Assembly: GCF_016924655.1 (NCBI RefSeq)
Contig: NZ_JAFFJU010000001.1
Coordinates: forward strand, 868,001 to 932,000
Source: Sphingomonas arenae
GTDB taxonomy: Bacteria; Pseudomonadota; Alphaproteobacteria; Sphingomonadales; Sphingomonadaceae
DNA: 64,000 nucleotides
Reading direction: 5' to 3'
The notes under the pieces were generated by a model. It saw only the letters and a list, made by a program, of their open reading frames with translations. It searched no databases and was not told where the DNA came from. Position numbers and translations under genes: made by a program. Positions 11,389-19,124 of the stretch are shown piece after piece (position 1 is the stretch's first letter; every line of letters starts with the position of its first letter).

Positions 11389-11720
11389 TCGCCGCCGCTC
11401 GGCGTCGGGCGCGGCGGAGCCGCCGCGGTCAGACGAAGCGCCTCGGCCGACTCGCTGAGCGAGGCGAGTTCGTCCGTCTCGTCCTCTTCGTCGATGCGGA
11501 CACGCTGGAGACCCGAGACGATCGCCTCGTGCAGTTCGGGCGGACGAACCGTCTGCTCGGCAATCTCGCGCAGGGCCACGACGGGGTTCTTGTCCCGGTC
11601 GCGATCCAACGTCAGGTCGGCGCCGCCGGAAATCTGCCGCGCGCGCTGCGCCGCAAGCAGGACGAGATCGAAGCGGTTCGGAACCTTGTCGACACAATCT
11701 TCGACGGTGACGCGTGCCAT
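11379..11720 (-). CDS. rpoZ: RNA polymerase omega subunit
   Basis: This is the omega subunit, which helps fold and assemble the beta-prime subunit of RNA polymerase. The N-terminus [20 protein letters not shown] and the stretch [12 protein letters not shown] near residues 44-55 are diagnostic. The 113 residues include an acidic and then alanine/proline-rich tail typical of alphaproteobacterial omega. The family partner of rsh in many genomes, it lies here beside rsh but is separated from it by the HxlR gene. The 3' end overlaps the HxlR stop region by ten bases, so the two transcripts converge. Confidence 0.95.
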   Translation of the reverse strand: MARVTVEDCVDKVPNRFDLVLLAAQRARQISGGADLTLDRDRDKNPVVALREIAEQTVRPPELHEAIVSGLQRVRIDEEDETDELASLSESAEALRLTAAAPPRPTPSGGDYE

Positions 11721-11873
11721 GACGGCCTGTCTTTCTAAAAGCGGGAGTTCGACGGAAGGGCGCCGACCTAAGACGCCCCTGTGCCAGAGTCAAGGAAAGC
11801 GCGACTTTTCCGTTCCGGATGCGTTACGCCTCCGATGCTTGCGCCTCCACCTCCAGCCCGGCAAAGGTCGCCC

Positions 11874-13058
11874 ATGGCCGACCGCCCCGATCCGCAGCCG
11901 CCGTCGTCGCACCGGCGGATCAGCGCGGACATCGCGGGCACGCGGCTAGAACTGATCGAAGAAGGGCCCGAGCGGCTCGAAACGATCCTGCGCATGATCG
12001 ACGAAGCGCGGGAGAGCATCCGCATGCTCTTCTACATGTTCTCCGACGACCATGCCGGACGCGCGGTCGTCCAGGCCCTCGTGCGGGCCGTGGAGCGCGG
12101 TTGCGAGGTGAGGCTGCTGGTGGACGGGTTTGGCTGCTCGGCGGCGCGGCCGGACTTCTACCAGCCGCTGCATGATGCGGGCGGGCACTTCTGCCTGTTC
12201 CATCCCCGCTACGGAGTCCGGTACCTGCTGCGGAACCACCAGAAGATCGCCATCTTCGACGGTCGCAGAGCCATCGTCGGGGGCTCCAACATCGATGACG
12301 ACTATTTCGGCGACGGCAGCAAGGCGACGGACTGGAGGGACCTGTGGCTGACGCTGGACGGAAGCGCTGTCACCCCGCTCACGCGCTACTATGAAGCGAT
12401 CTTCAAGTGGACGACGACCAAGGGAGCGAAGATCCGCACCTTACGCCGCCTGATCCATCGCCATTCGCAGCGCAGGGGCGCGTTGCAGTGGAAGTTCTCG
12501 GGGCCGATGCGCCGTCGCAATCCCTGGCCGACCCAGATCGCCAAGGAGATCATCAGCGGCACGCGCATGGACATGATCGCGGCTTATTTCTCGCCGCCCT
12601 ACGCCATGCTGCGCCGGATCGCGCGAATGGGACGGCGCGGCCAGGTCCGCGTCATCACCGCTTCCAAGTCCGACAACACGACCACCATCGCGGCTGCGCG
12701 GCACACCTACAAGCGGCTGCTGCGCAATGGCGTCGAGATGTACGAGTATCAGCCGTGCCGCCTGCATACCAAGCTGGCGATCGTCGACGATGCGGTGCAC
12801 ATCGGCTCGTCCAACTTCGACTTTCGCAGCCTCTACCTGAACCTGGAGATCATGCTTCGGATCGAAGATGCGGGTTTTGCCGAGCAGATGCGGGGTTACT
12901 TCGAGCGGGAGACACGGGACAGCCTGCAGATCACGCCCGAAATCCACAAGGCGCGAGCGAACTGGTGGCGCAAGGCGAAGTGGACCATCGGTCACTTCCT
13001 GGTGACGACGATCGACTATACGGTGACGCGGCGGCTGAACTTCGGCGCGGAGAAGTAG
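11874..13058 (+). CDS. Phospholipase D-family protein, cardiolipin synthase-like
   Basis: This enzyme has two phospholipase D (HKD) domains and resembles bacterial cardiolipin synthases, which join phosphatidylglycerol molecules at the inner membrane. HQKIAIFD near residue 122 with VGGSN after it is the first HKD motif. HTKLAIVD near 298 with GSSNFD after it is the second. No N-terminal membrane helices are visible, unlike E. coli ClsA, so it is closer to the ClsB/YbhO type, and other PLD-type phosphodiesterase activity cannot be excluded. The ATG at 11874 follows AAAGG at a normal distance. An ATG at 11781 in the same frame would add a low-complexity leader. Confidence 0.88.
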   Translation: MADRPDPQPPSSHRRISADIAGTRLELIEEGPERLETILRMIDEARESIRMLFYMFSDDHAGRAVVQALVRAVERGCEVRLLVDGFGCSAARPDFYQPLHDAGGHFCLFHPRYGVRYLLRNHQKIAIFDGRRAIVGGSNIDDDYFGDGSKATDWRDLWLTLDGSAVTPLTRYYEAIFKWTTTKGAKIRTLRRLIHRHSQRRGALQWKFSGPMRRRNPWPTQIAKEIISGTRMDMIAAYFSPPYAMLRRIARMGRRGQVRVITASKSDNTTTIAAARHTYKRLLRNGVEMYEYQPCRLHTKLAIVDDAVHIGSSNFDFRSLYLNLEIMLRIEDAGFAEQMRGYFERETRDSLQITPEIHKARANWWRKAKWTIGHFLVTTIDYTVTRRLNFGAEK

Positions 13059-13061
13059 GCG

Positions 13062-13706
13062 CTACTCCGCTGCCTGCGGCTCCCGATAGGCCCAGAACAG
13101 TGTCGCGGGTGGCACGTTGAACCACTCAAAACCGCGTTCCAGACGCTCAAAAACGGGCGCAATGAACTCGCGAACCTTTGGACTGAACTGGTAAACGAGA
13201 AAAGCGCCGCCCGGACGGATCACCCGCGAGGTGGCCGCACCGATCGCATCCCCCACACCCGGTGGCAGAGTCGAAAACGGCAATCCCGACAGGACATAGT
13301 CGGCATGGGCGAAGCCGCGGTCGGCGAGAATCTTCTCCACGTCGGCCGCCGAGCCGGTCACCGGAACCAGCCGAGGGTCGTCGATATCGCGGCGCAGATA
13401 GTCCGTGAACTCCGGATTGGTGTCGATCGTGATCAGGGTCGCGTCCGGGCCGAGCCGTTCCAGGATCGGGCGTGTGAAGGTGCCGACACCGGGGCCATAT
13501 TCGACGAAAACGCGGGTGTTGGCCCAATCCACCGGTTCCAGCATGCGATCGATCAGCTTGCGGCTGGAGGGAATGATTGAGCCGACCATCACGGGATTCT
13601 TCAGGAAGCCGCGAAGGAAGTGGAGGCGCGGATTCGATGTCCGGCGCGCATCGCGGCGAGCGAGGCGACGAGGTCCCTTCAGCGTGCGGGCAGTCGAGGC
13701 AGGCAT
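13062..13706 (-). CDS. Class I SAM-dependent methyltransferase, phospholipid N-methyltransferase-like
   Basis: This predicted methyltransferase of about 214 residues has the SAM-binding motif VEYGPGVGTF near residues 66-75, an acidic residue ending the second strand (TIDTNPEF) and VLSGLPFSTLP further on. That last motif is seen in PmtA-like and rRNA dimethylase-like enzymes. The basic N-terminus and FLRGFLKNPVMVGSIIPSS resemble the membrane-associated helix region of phosphatidylethanolamine N-methyltransferases. The neighbouring convergent gene is a cardiolipin synthase-like protein, which fits a lipid role, but this is inference. The ATG at 13706 follows GGAGA. The stop codons of the two genes lie three bases apart. 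Confidence 0.8.
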   Translation of the reverse strand: MPASTARTLKGPRRLARRDARRTSNPRLHFLRGFLKNPVMVGSIIPSSRKLIDRMLEPVDWANTRVFVEYGPGVGTFTRPILERLGPDATLITIDTNPEFTDYLRRDIDDPRLVPVTGSAADVEKILADRGFAHADYVLSGLPFSTLPPGVGDAIGAATSRVIRPGGAFLVYQFSPKVREFIAPVFERLERGFEWFNVPPATLFWAYREPQAAE

Positions 13707-13818
13707 GAAGTCTCCGGATGAGCGGGAAGATTTGTCCCCCGGTGGCAAATGCCCGGCCGATTGGCAAGTTCCAGCCGCTCGCTTGCCTCACCCGTCCTGC
13801 GGACTATGACCCGCGGCC

Positions 13819-15114
13819 ATGGCGAGAGGAACGGGACAGCGCAAGGTCGGAGGTTCCGCAGTCACTCCCCTCCAGTTCGGACTGCTCTTTTCGGCTATGC
13901 TGGTGGCGGCGGCGGGCAACACGGCGCTGCAGTCGGTCATGCCGGCGATCGGACGGGAGATCGGGATCGCCGATTTCTGGGTCGCTATTGCCTACACCTG
14001 GTCCGCGGTCCTGTGGGTGCTGCTGGCGCCCTTCTGGGCAAGGCAGAGCGATCACCACGGGCGCAAGGCGCTGACGCTTCTGGGCCTTCTCGGGTTCATC
14101 GTATCGATGACGCTTTGCGGACTGGCACTGGTCGCGGGGATGCACGGCTGGATCGGCGGAGCGCTGACCTTCCTGCTGTTCGGACTGTTCCGGGCGATCT
14201 ACGGCGGCCTCGGTTGCGCGACCCCGAGCGCGACCCAGGCTTATCTCGCCAGCAAAACCCGGCGGACAGCCCGAACCAGCGCGTTGTCGGCCTTGTCCTC
14301 GTCGTTCGGACTGGGAACGGTGATCGGACCGGCGCTCGCGCCCCTGTTCGTGCTGCCCTTCGTCGGGCTGCCCGGCCCATTGTTCGCCTTTGCCTTGATT
14401 GCGGTCGGGGTATCCGGCGCGATCCTGATCTGGCTGCCGGACGATGCGGCGGAGCCGCGGGAGGGCCGGGGTGCGGCCATGAGCTATCCCAGCCTCGCCT
14501 CCATGGTGACGGGTGCGAGCGTCAAGGCAGCGACCTCTCCGACCCGGCAAGACCGCCTGCGCTGGCGTGACCCGCGCATCCGGAACTGGATTTTGGCGGG
14601 CGTCGCGTCGGGCCATGCGCAGGCAGGCGGCCTTACCTGCCTGGGCTTCTTCATCATCGACCAGCTGCAGCTTCAGCCCAATGGGGCGGAGACGAGCATC
14701 GCCATCGTCATGATGGCTGGAGCCGCTGCCACGTTAGCTGCCCAATGGGGGCTGATTCCGCGGCTCGCCATGGGCCCGCGACCACTGATCCTCTGGGGCT
14801 CGGCCATTGCGGCGGCAGGGCTGCTGGTGACGATGTTCGCATCCGATCTCTACGGACTAGTACTGGGCTTCTCGATCACCTCCATCGGCTTCGGGTTCAC
14901 GCGCCCAGGCTTCACGGCGGGAGCAAGCCTCGCGGTCCCCTTGGGCGAGCAGGGCGCGGTCGCCGGCGTGATCACCTCGGCGAACGGGATCAGCTACGTC
15001 GCCGCCCCGACGATCGCCATGGCGATGTACGGCATCGATACGCACCTGCCCTTCGGCGCGGCGACGGTGCTGCTGCTGGTCCTGATCGTTTGGGGCAGGA
15101 AGCGCCTCGCCTAG
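13819..15114 (+). CDS. MFS transporter
   Basis: This is a major facilitator superfamily transporter of 431 residues with about twelve transmembrane helices, a central cytoplasmic loop near residues 205-245, and the loop motif ARQSDHHGRKALTLLG near residues 74-89 that matches the MFS signature between helices 2 and 3. The second half repeats the fold. The substrate is unknown; drug or small-metabolite efflux is the usual guess for this subgroup. It is divergent from the methyltransferase, and its stop overlaps the 3' end of the AAA ATPase by four bases. Confidence 0.88.
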   Translation: MARGTGQRKVGGSAVTPLQFGLLFSAMLVAAAGNTALQSVMPAIGREIGIADFWVAIAYTWSAVLWVLLAPFWARQSDHHGRKALTLLGLLGFIVSMTLCGLALVAGMHGWIGGALTFLLFGLFRAIYGGLGCATPSATQAYLASKTRRTARTSALSALSSSFGLGTVIGPALAPLFVLPFVGLPGPLFAFALIAVGVSGAILIWLPDDAAEPREGRGAAMSYPSLASMVTGASVKAATSPTRQDRLRWRDPRIRNWILAGVASGHAQAGGLTCLGFFIIDQLQLQPNGAETSIAIVMMAGAAATLAAQWGLIPRLAMGPRPLILWGSAIAAAGLLVTMFASDLYGLVLGFSITSIGFGFTRPGFTAGASLAVPLGEQGAVAGVITSANGISYVAAPTIAMAMYGIDTHLPFGAATVLLLVLIVWGRKRLA

Positions 15115-17411
15115 CCCTGCTTCTCGGCCGACCGTGGGCGAAGCATTCCAGGGCTGACGAAACCGATCCCGCCGTCAGGCCGAACCGCATCGCTCTTCAA
15201 CGTCGACTGGATGCGGGCATATTCTTCCAGCATCTGCGGCGTTACCGATGCCCGCGTATCGGACAGCGCAGCCTCGAAATCGGCCATGGTGACCTGGCCG
15301 GCGTCGAGCCCGCGCCGAAGGGCCGTCAGGCCGGCCCGGCGGGTGAGATCCTCGAGGTCCGCCCCGGTGAAGTTCTCGGTCCGCTGCGCCAGCCGCTCCA
15401 GGTCCACGTCGTTCGCGAGCGGCATGCCCTTGGTGTGGATCGCGAGAATGCGTCGCCGGCCGGCGGTGTCGGGTGGACCGACATAGACCAGCTCGTCGAA
15501 CCGCCCCGGGCGAAGCAAGGCGGGATCAATGAGGTTCGGGCGATTGGTCGCACCGATCAGCACGACACCCTGCAGCTCTTCCAGGCCATCCATCTCGGCC
15601 AGGATGGTGTTCACCACCCGCTCCGTCACCTGCGGCTCCCCCATTCCGCCGCCGCGCGCCGGAACCAGGCTGTCGAGCTCGTCGATGAAGATGACCGTCG
15701 GTGCGACTTGCCGGGCACGGGCGAACAGGCGGGCGATCTGCTGCTCGCTCTCGCCATACCATTTGCTGAGGAGGTCGGATGACTTGGTCGCGATGAAGTT
15801 GGCCTGGCTTTCCCGCGCGCAGGCTTTCGCCAGCAGCGTCTTGCCCGTGCCGGGCGGGCCATAGAGCAGGAACCCCTTGGCCGGCCGGATGCCCAAGCGG
15901 CGGAACGCGTCGGGATGCTTCAGCGGCAGTTCCACCCCTTCGCGCAGCTTCTCCGCTGCGGCGTCGAGGCCCCCGACGTCCTCCCAGCCGATGTTGGGCA
16001 CCTGCACCAGCACCTCGCGCATCGCCGAGGGCTGCACCCGCTTCAGTGCGTTGTCGAAGTCGGAGCCGGTCACCGCCAGCTTGTCGAGCACCTCGTTCGG
16101 GATGGTGCCATCGGCGAGGTTCAGCTCCGGCATGATCCGGCGGACGGCTTCCAGTGCCGCTTCACGCGTCAGCGCAGCGAGGTCCGCACCGACGAAGCCG
16201 TAGGTGCGCCGCGCCAGCTCATCGAGGTTGACGCCGCCGTCCAGCGGCATGCCCCTGGTATGGATGCCGAGGATTTCGCGCCGACCGTTCTCGTCCGGTA
16301 CGCCGACCACGATCTCGCGGTCGAACCGGCCTGGCCGGCGCAGCGCCTCGTCGATCGCCTCCGGGCGGTTGGTGGCGGCAATCACCACCAGGTTCTGGCG
16401 CGGCTCCAGCCCGTCCATCAGGGTCAGCAGCTGCGCGACCAGGCGCTTCTCCGCTTCACCCGTCACCTGCCCGCGTTTGGGAGCGATGGAGTCGATCTCG
16501 TCGATGAAGATGATGGACGGTGCTGCCTGGCTGGCCTCCTCGAACAGTTCGCGCAGCTTCTTCTCGGACTCGCCATAGGCCGAGCCCATGATCTCCGGAC
16601 CGGCGATGTGGAAGAATTGCGCATCGCTTTCGTTCGCCACTGCCCGGGCCAACCGCGTCTTGCCGGTGCCGGGCGGGCCGTGGAGCAGGACCCCCTTGGG
16701 CGGATCGACACCCAGGCGCTGGAACAGCTCCGGGTGACGAAGCGGCAGCTCGACCATCTCGCGCAAAGCATCGATGGTCCCGCGCATGCCGCCGAGGTCG
16801 TCATAAGTGACGTCCGCTCGCCGCTCACCATGCTGCTCCGCATATTCGGCGAGCAGCTCCACCTGGGTGTTCGCGTCGATGTGGACGATGCCGCGGGGCG
16901 TCGTGGAGACCACGGCGAGGCGGATCTCCTGAATGGCGAAAGCGGGCGCGTTCAGCAGCTGGCGGACGTGCTCGGGCATGTCGGCGTTGATCCGCTGGTG
17001 TCCGCTGGTCGCCACCGTGTCCCCGGACGTGAGGGGGCGACCGGCGAAGGTCCGCTTCAATGCCTCCGCGGAGCCCTGCAGACGGATGTTGTTCACCGCC
17101 GGCGCGAACACCACGCGGGTGGCCGGCTTCGACTGGGCCGGTCGCACTTCGACGAAATCGCCCGAGCCGACACCGGCGTTGGCCCGCTGCAGGCCGTCGA
17201 GCCGGACGATGTCGACCCCCTCGTCGTCCTTCAGCGGCCGAATCGCCCTGGCCGGCGTGGAGCGCTTGCCGACGATCTCGATGACTGCGCCGTCCTCCAG
17301 TCCGGCTTCCGCCATGAAGCGAACGGGCAGGCGCGCCAGGCCGCGGCCGCTTTCCGAGGGCGGGAGGTTGGCAACCTGCAGTCGCCGTACCTCGGTATCC
17401 ACATCAGCCAT
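15111..17411 (-). CDS. CDC48/VAT-like double AAA ATPase
   Basis: This is a hexameric-type AAA+ ATPase related to archaeal VAT and eukaryotic CDC48/p97. Residues of about 1-180 form the N-terminal double-psi barrel plus CDC48_2-like domain. D1 has GPPGTGKTRLARA near 243-255 and IIFIDEIDSIAPKR near 300. D2 has GPPGTGKTLLAKA near 515-527 and VIFIDELDSLVPARGG near 573. Both Walker motifs and the arginine-finger regions look intact, so both rings should hydrolyse ATP. The start at 17411 follows a strong AAGGAG. Partners in bacteria are not established; protein unfolding is inferred from the family. Confidence 0.93.
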   Translation of the reverse strand: MADVDTEVRRLQVANLPPSESGRGLARLPVRFMAEAGLEDGAVIEIVGKRSTPARAIRPLKDDEGVDIVRLDGLQRANAGVGSGDFVEVRPAQSKPATRVVFAPAVNNIRLQGSAEALKRTFAGRPLTSGDTVATSGHQRINADMPEHVRQLLNAPAFAIQEIRLAVVSTTPRGIVHIDANTQVELLAEYAEQHGERRADVTYDDLGGMRGTIDALREMVELPLRHPELFQRLGVDPPKGVLLHGPPGTGKTRLARAVANESDAQFFHIAGPEIMGSAYGESEKKLRELFEEASQAAPSIIFIDEIDSIAPKRGQVTGEAEKRLVAQLLTLMDGLEPRQNLVVIAATNRPEAIDEALRRPGRFDREIVVGVPDENGRREILGIHTRGMPLDGGVNLDELARRTYGFVGADLAALTREAALEAVRRIMPELNLADGTIPNEVLDKLAVTGSDFDNALKRVQPSAMREVLVQVPNIGWEDVGGLDAAAEKLREGVELPLKHPDAFRRLGIRPAKGFLLYGPPGTGKTLLAKACARESQANFIATKSSDLLSKWYGESEQQIARLFARARQVAPTVIFIDELDSLVPARGGGMGEPQVTERVVNTILAEMDGLEELQGVVLIGATNRPNLIDPALLRPGRFDELVYVGPPDTAGRRRILAIHTKGMPLANDVDLERLAQRTENFTGADLEDLTRRAGLTALRRGLDAGQVTMADFEAALSDTRASVTPQMLEEYARIQSTLKSDAVRPDGGIGFVSPGMLRPRSAEKQG

Positions 17412-17467
17412 TCGCAACGCTCTCCTTCTCGCGCCTGTGAACCCGGGCACCGGCCGCAAGGTTCAAT

Positions 17468-17520
17468 GTGGGACTGACGCGAAACGAAAAAAGAGGGCGC
17501 TTGGCCAGCTGCGCGGGGGT
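17468..17520 (-). terminator. Possible terminator downstream of the SDR gene
   Basis: On the minus strand a GCGC-rich region (GCGCAGCTGGCCAAGCGC) is followed by CCCTC and a run of six T residues near 17488-17493. It lies about 80 bases past the SDR stop codon and upstream of the AAA ATPase start. The stem is short, so the call is weak. Confidence 0.35.
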
Positions 17521-17598
17521 GTTACCGCAGGCGGGGCGAACTAGCTGAGGCTCAGGTTGGTTCACCGGCTATGCGCAAGACACCCGCGAGCCGTCGCC

Positions 17599-18357
17599 TC
17601 AGAGCTTGATGATGCCGGCGGCCTTGCGCAGCAGAGCTCGGGGGAGCAGCCGATGCCCCTGGGCGCCGAGCTTGTTGAAAGTGCCCGGGATGACCACCGC
17701 CTGGTTGCGGTCGAGGCCGGCAAGGCCCGCCCGGACCACGCTGGCGCTGTCGGCCGAGAGCTTGTCGAACGCGCCCGCCTTGCCGAAGCCCGCCACTTCG
17801 GGGAATTCGGTCGCAGTTGGTCCAGGGCAGAGGCAGGTGACGTGGATGCCCTGGCCTTTCAGTTCCTCGTGGAGGGCTTCCGAGAAGCTCAGCACGTAAG
17901 CCTTGGTCGCGAAATAGACGGCCATCCCAGGCCCGGGCTGGAAGGCCGCGGTGGATGCGACGTTGAGGATGCCGCCGCGCCTGCGCTCGATCATCGCCGG
18001 CACGACCGCGCGAGTGAGGTCGGTCAGGACGCCGCAGTTCAGGTCCACCATCTGGCGGAGGCGCGCGGGGTCGTGCGTCTCGAACCGTCCGCCAAGGCCA
18101 AAGCCGGCGTTGTTCACCAGCAGGTCGACATGCTCGTCGTGAGCGGAGAGGTCGGCCATCAGCCGCTCCGCCGCGTCAGGCTCCGACAGGTCGAGGTCGA
18201 CGGCGCGGGCATTGCCCAGTTCCGCGGCAAGCGCCTCTAGCCGATCCCTGCGCCGGGCGACCAGCACCAGCCGCGCGCCGGTGGCGCTGAGCTGGCGGGC
18301 GAAGTCGGTGCCGAGGCCGGCCGAGGCGCCGGTGATGAGGGCAACAGGTGAGGTCAT
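17599..18357 (-). CDS. Short-chain dehydrogenase/reductase (SDR)
   Basis: This is an NAD(P)-dependent oxidoreductase of the classical SDR superfamily, about 252 residues. The cofactor motif TGASAGLG is near residues 10-17, NNAGFG is near residue 86, and the catalytic pair appears as YFATKAY with a serine about a dozen residues before it. The C-terminal region (CPGPTATEF) is typical of DltE/YdfG-like SDRs. The substrate is unknown. The ATG at 18357 is used, and a GTG three codons upstream is possible. It is separated from the cyclophilin gene by a palindromic repeat and has no obvious partner. Confidence 0.9.
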   Translation of the reverse strand: MTSPVALITGASAGLGTDFARQLSATGARLVLVARRRDRLEALAAELGNARAVDLDLSEPDAAERLMADLSAHDEHVDLLVNNAGFGLGGRFETHDPARLRQMVDLNCGVLTDLTRAVVPAMIERRRGGILNVASTAAFQPGPGMAVYFATKAYVLSFSEALHEELKGQGIHVTCLCPGPTATEFPEVAGFGKAGAFDKLSADSASVVRAGLAGLDRNQAVVIPGTFNKLGAQGHRLLPRALLRKAAGIIKL

Positions 18358-18392
18358 CGCGGACACCCTTGTCCTTCGGTCATCTTCGATTC

Positions 18393-18457
18393 CGACAGGC
18401 TCAGGGTGAGCGCAACTTCAGACGCCCTCCCGAGCGCTCACGCTGAGCCTGTCGAAG
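18393..18457. repeat. Palindromic intergenic repeat (REP-like, family B), first copy
   Basis: The arm GACAGGCTCAGGGTGAGCG from 18394 is repeated in inverted form as CGCTCACGCTGAGCCTGTC from about 18435, with an extra partial repeat (AAGCGTGAGCGCCC) after it. The same unit occurs at 34918-34977. It lies between the SDR start and the cyclophilin stop. Confidence 0.8.
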
Positions 18458-18481
18458 CGTGAGCGCCCGCTTGCTGTCGGT

Positions 18482-18940
18482 CTAGGCGACGATCGCCTTC
18501 TCGATCTTGCCCGGATTGCGCGGCGGTTCGCCGACCGGCAGCGCATCGACATGCTCCATGCCGCTCTCGACCTGGCCCCACACCGTATACTGCCGGTCCA
18601 GGAACCGCGCATCGTCGAAGCAGATGAAGAACTGGCTGTTTGCCGTGTCCGGCTGGTTGGTGCGCGCCATCGAGCAGGTGCCGCGAACGTGCGGCTCGGC
18701 GTTGAACTCGGCCTTGAGGTCCGGAAGGCTGGAGCCGCCGGTGCCACGGCCGGTCGGGTCGCCGCCCTGCGCCATGAAGCCCGGGATCACCCGATGAAAG
18801 ACCACCCCGTCATAGAAGCCCTGCTTGGCGAGGCTGGTGATCCGCTCCACGTGGCCGGGGGCAAGGTCCGGGCGCAGGCGAATGACGACATCGCCGCCGC
18901 TGGAAAGGGTCAGGGTGAGGGTCTGCGGCGCGTCGGCCAT
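18482..18940 (-). CDS. ppiB: Peptidyl-prolyl cis-trans isomerase, cyclophilin type
   Basis: This is a cytoplasmic cyclophilin of 152 residues that speeds proline isomerisation during protein folding. The active-site strand FHRVIPGFMAQGGDPTGRGTGG (from about residue 48), the SMARTNQPDTANSQFFI block (near 90-106) and a tryptophan in YTVWGQV are present. No signal peptide is visible, so it is PpiB-like and not the periplasmic PpiA. GGAGACCACC precedes the start at 18940. Confidence 0.93.
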   Translation of the reverse strand: MADAPQTLTLTLSSGGDVVIRLRPDLAPGHVERITSLAKQGFYDGVVFHRVIPGFMAQGGDPTGRGTGGSSLPDLKAEFNAEPHVRGTCSMARTNQPDTANSQFFICFDDARFLDRQYTVWGQVESGMEHVDALPVGEPPRNPGKIEKAIVA

Positions 18941-19002
18941 GGGTGGTCTCCTTGAGGTTCGGGTCGCAGGTAGTGACTTCGGCTCGGAACGTCACCCCTC
19001 CC

Positions 19003-19075
19003 GATCATCCTGAGTTTCGGCGCAGTCGGATATCGACGGACTGCGCTTCGATACGCCACTTCGTGGCTGTTCAGC
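19003..19075. repeat. Degenerate palindromic repeat upstream of mutS
   Basis: The 184-base gap between the cyclophilin and mutS starts holds a perfect eight-base inverted repeat (GCGCAGTC at 19020-19027 and GACTGCGC at 19039-19046) and a small hairpin, GCCAC-TTC-GTGGC, at 19055-19067. The flanking words ATCATCCTGAG and CTTCGATACGCC resemble another sphingomonad repeat family. No convincing promoter could be assigned. Confidence 0.55.
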
Positions 19076-19124
19076 GTGCGCGAAGGGGTGTGCGAAGAGC
19101 GCCACTCAGGCTAACTCACCGCTC

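Noticed and set aside
15915-17477. Open frame of 520 codons opposite the AAA ATPase
   Set aside because: It mirrors the codon bias of the real gene, and the real strand has two complete AAA domains.
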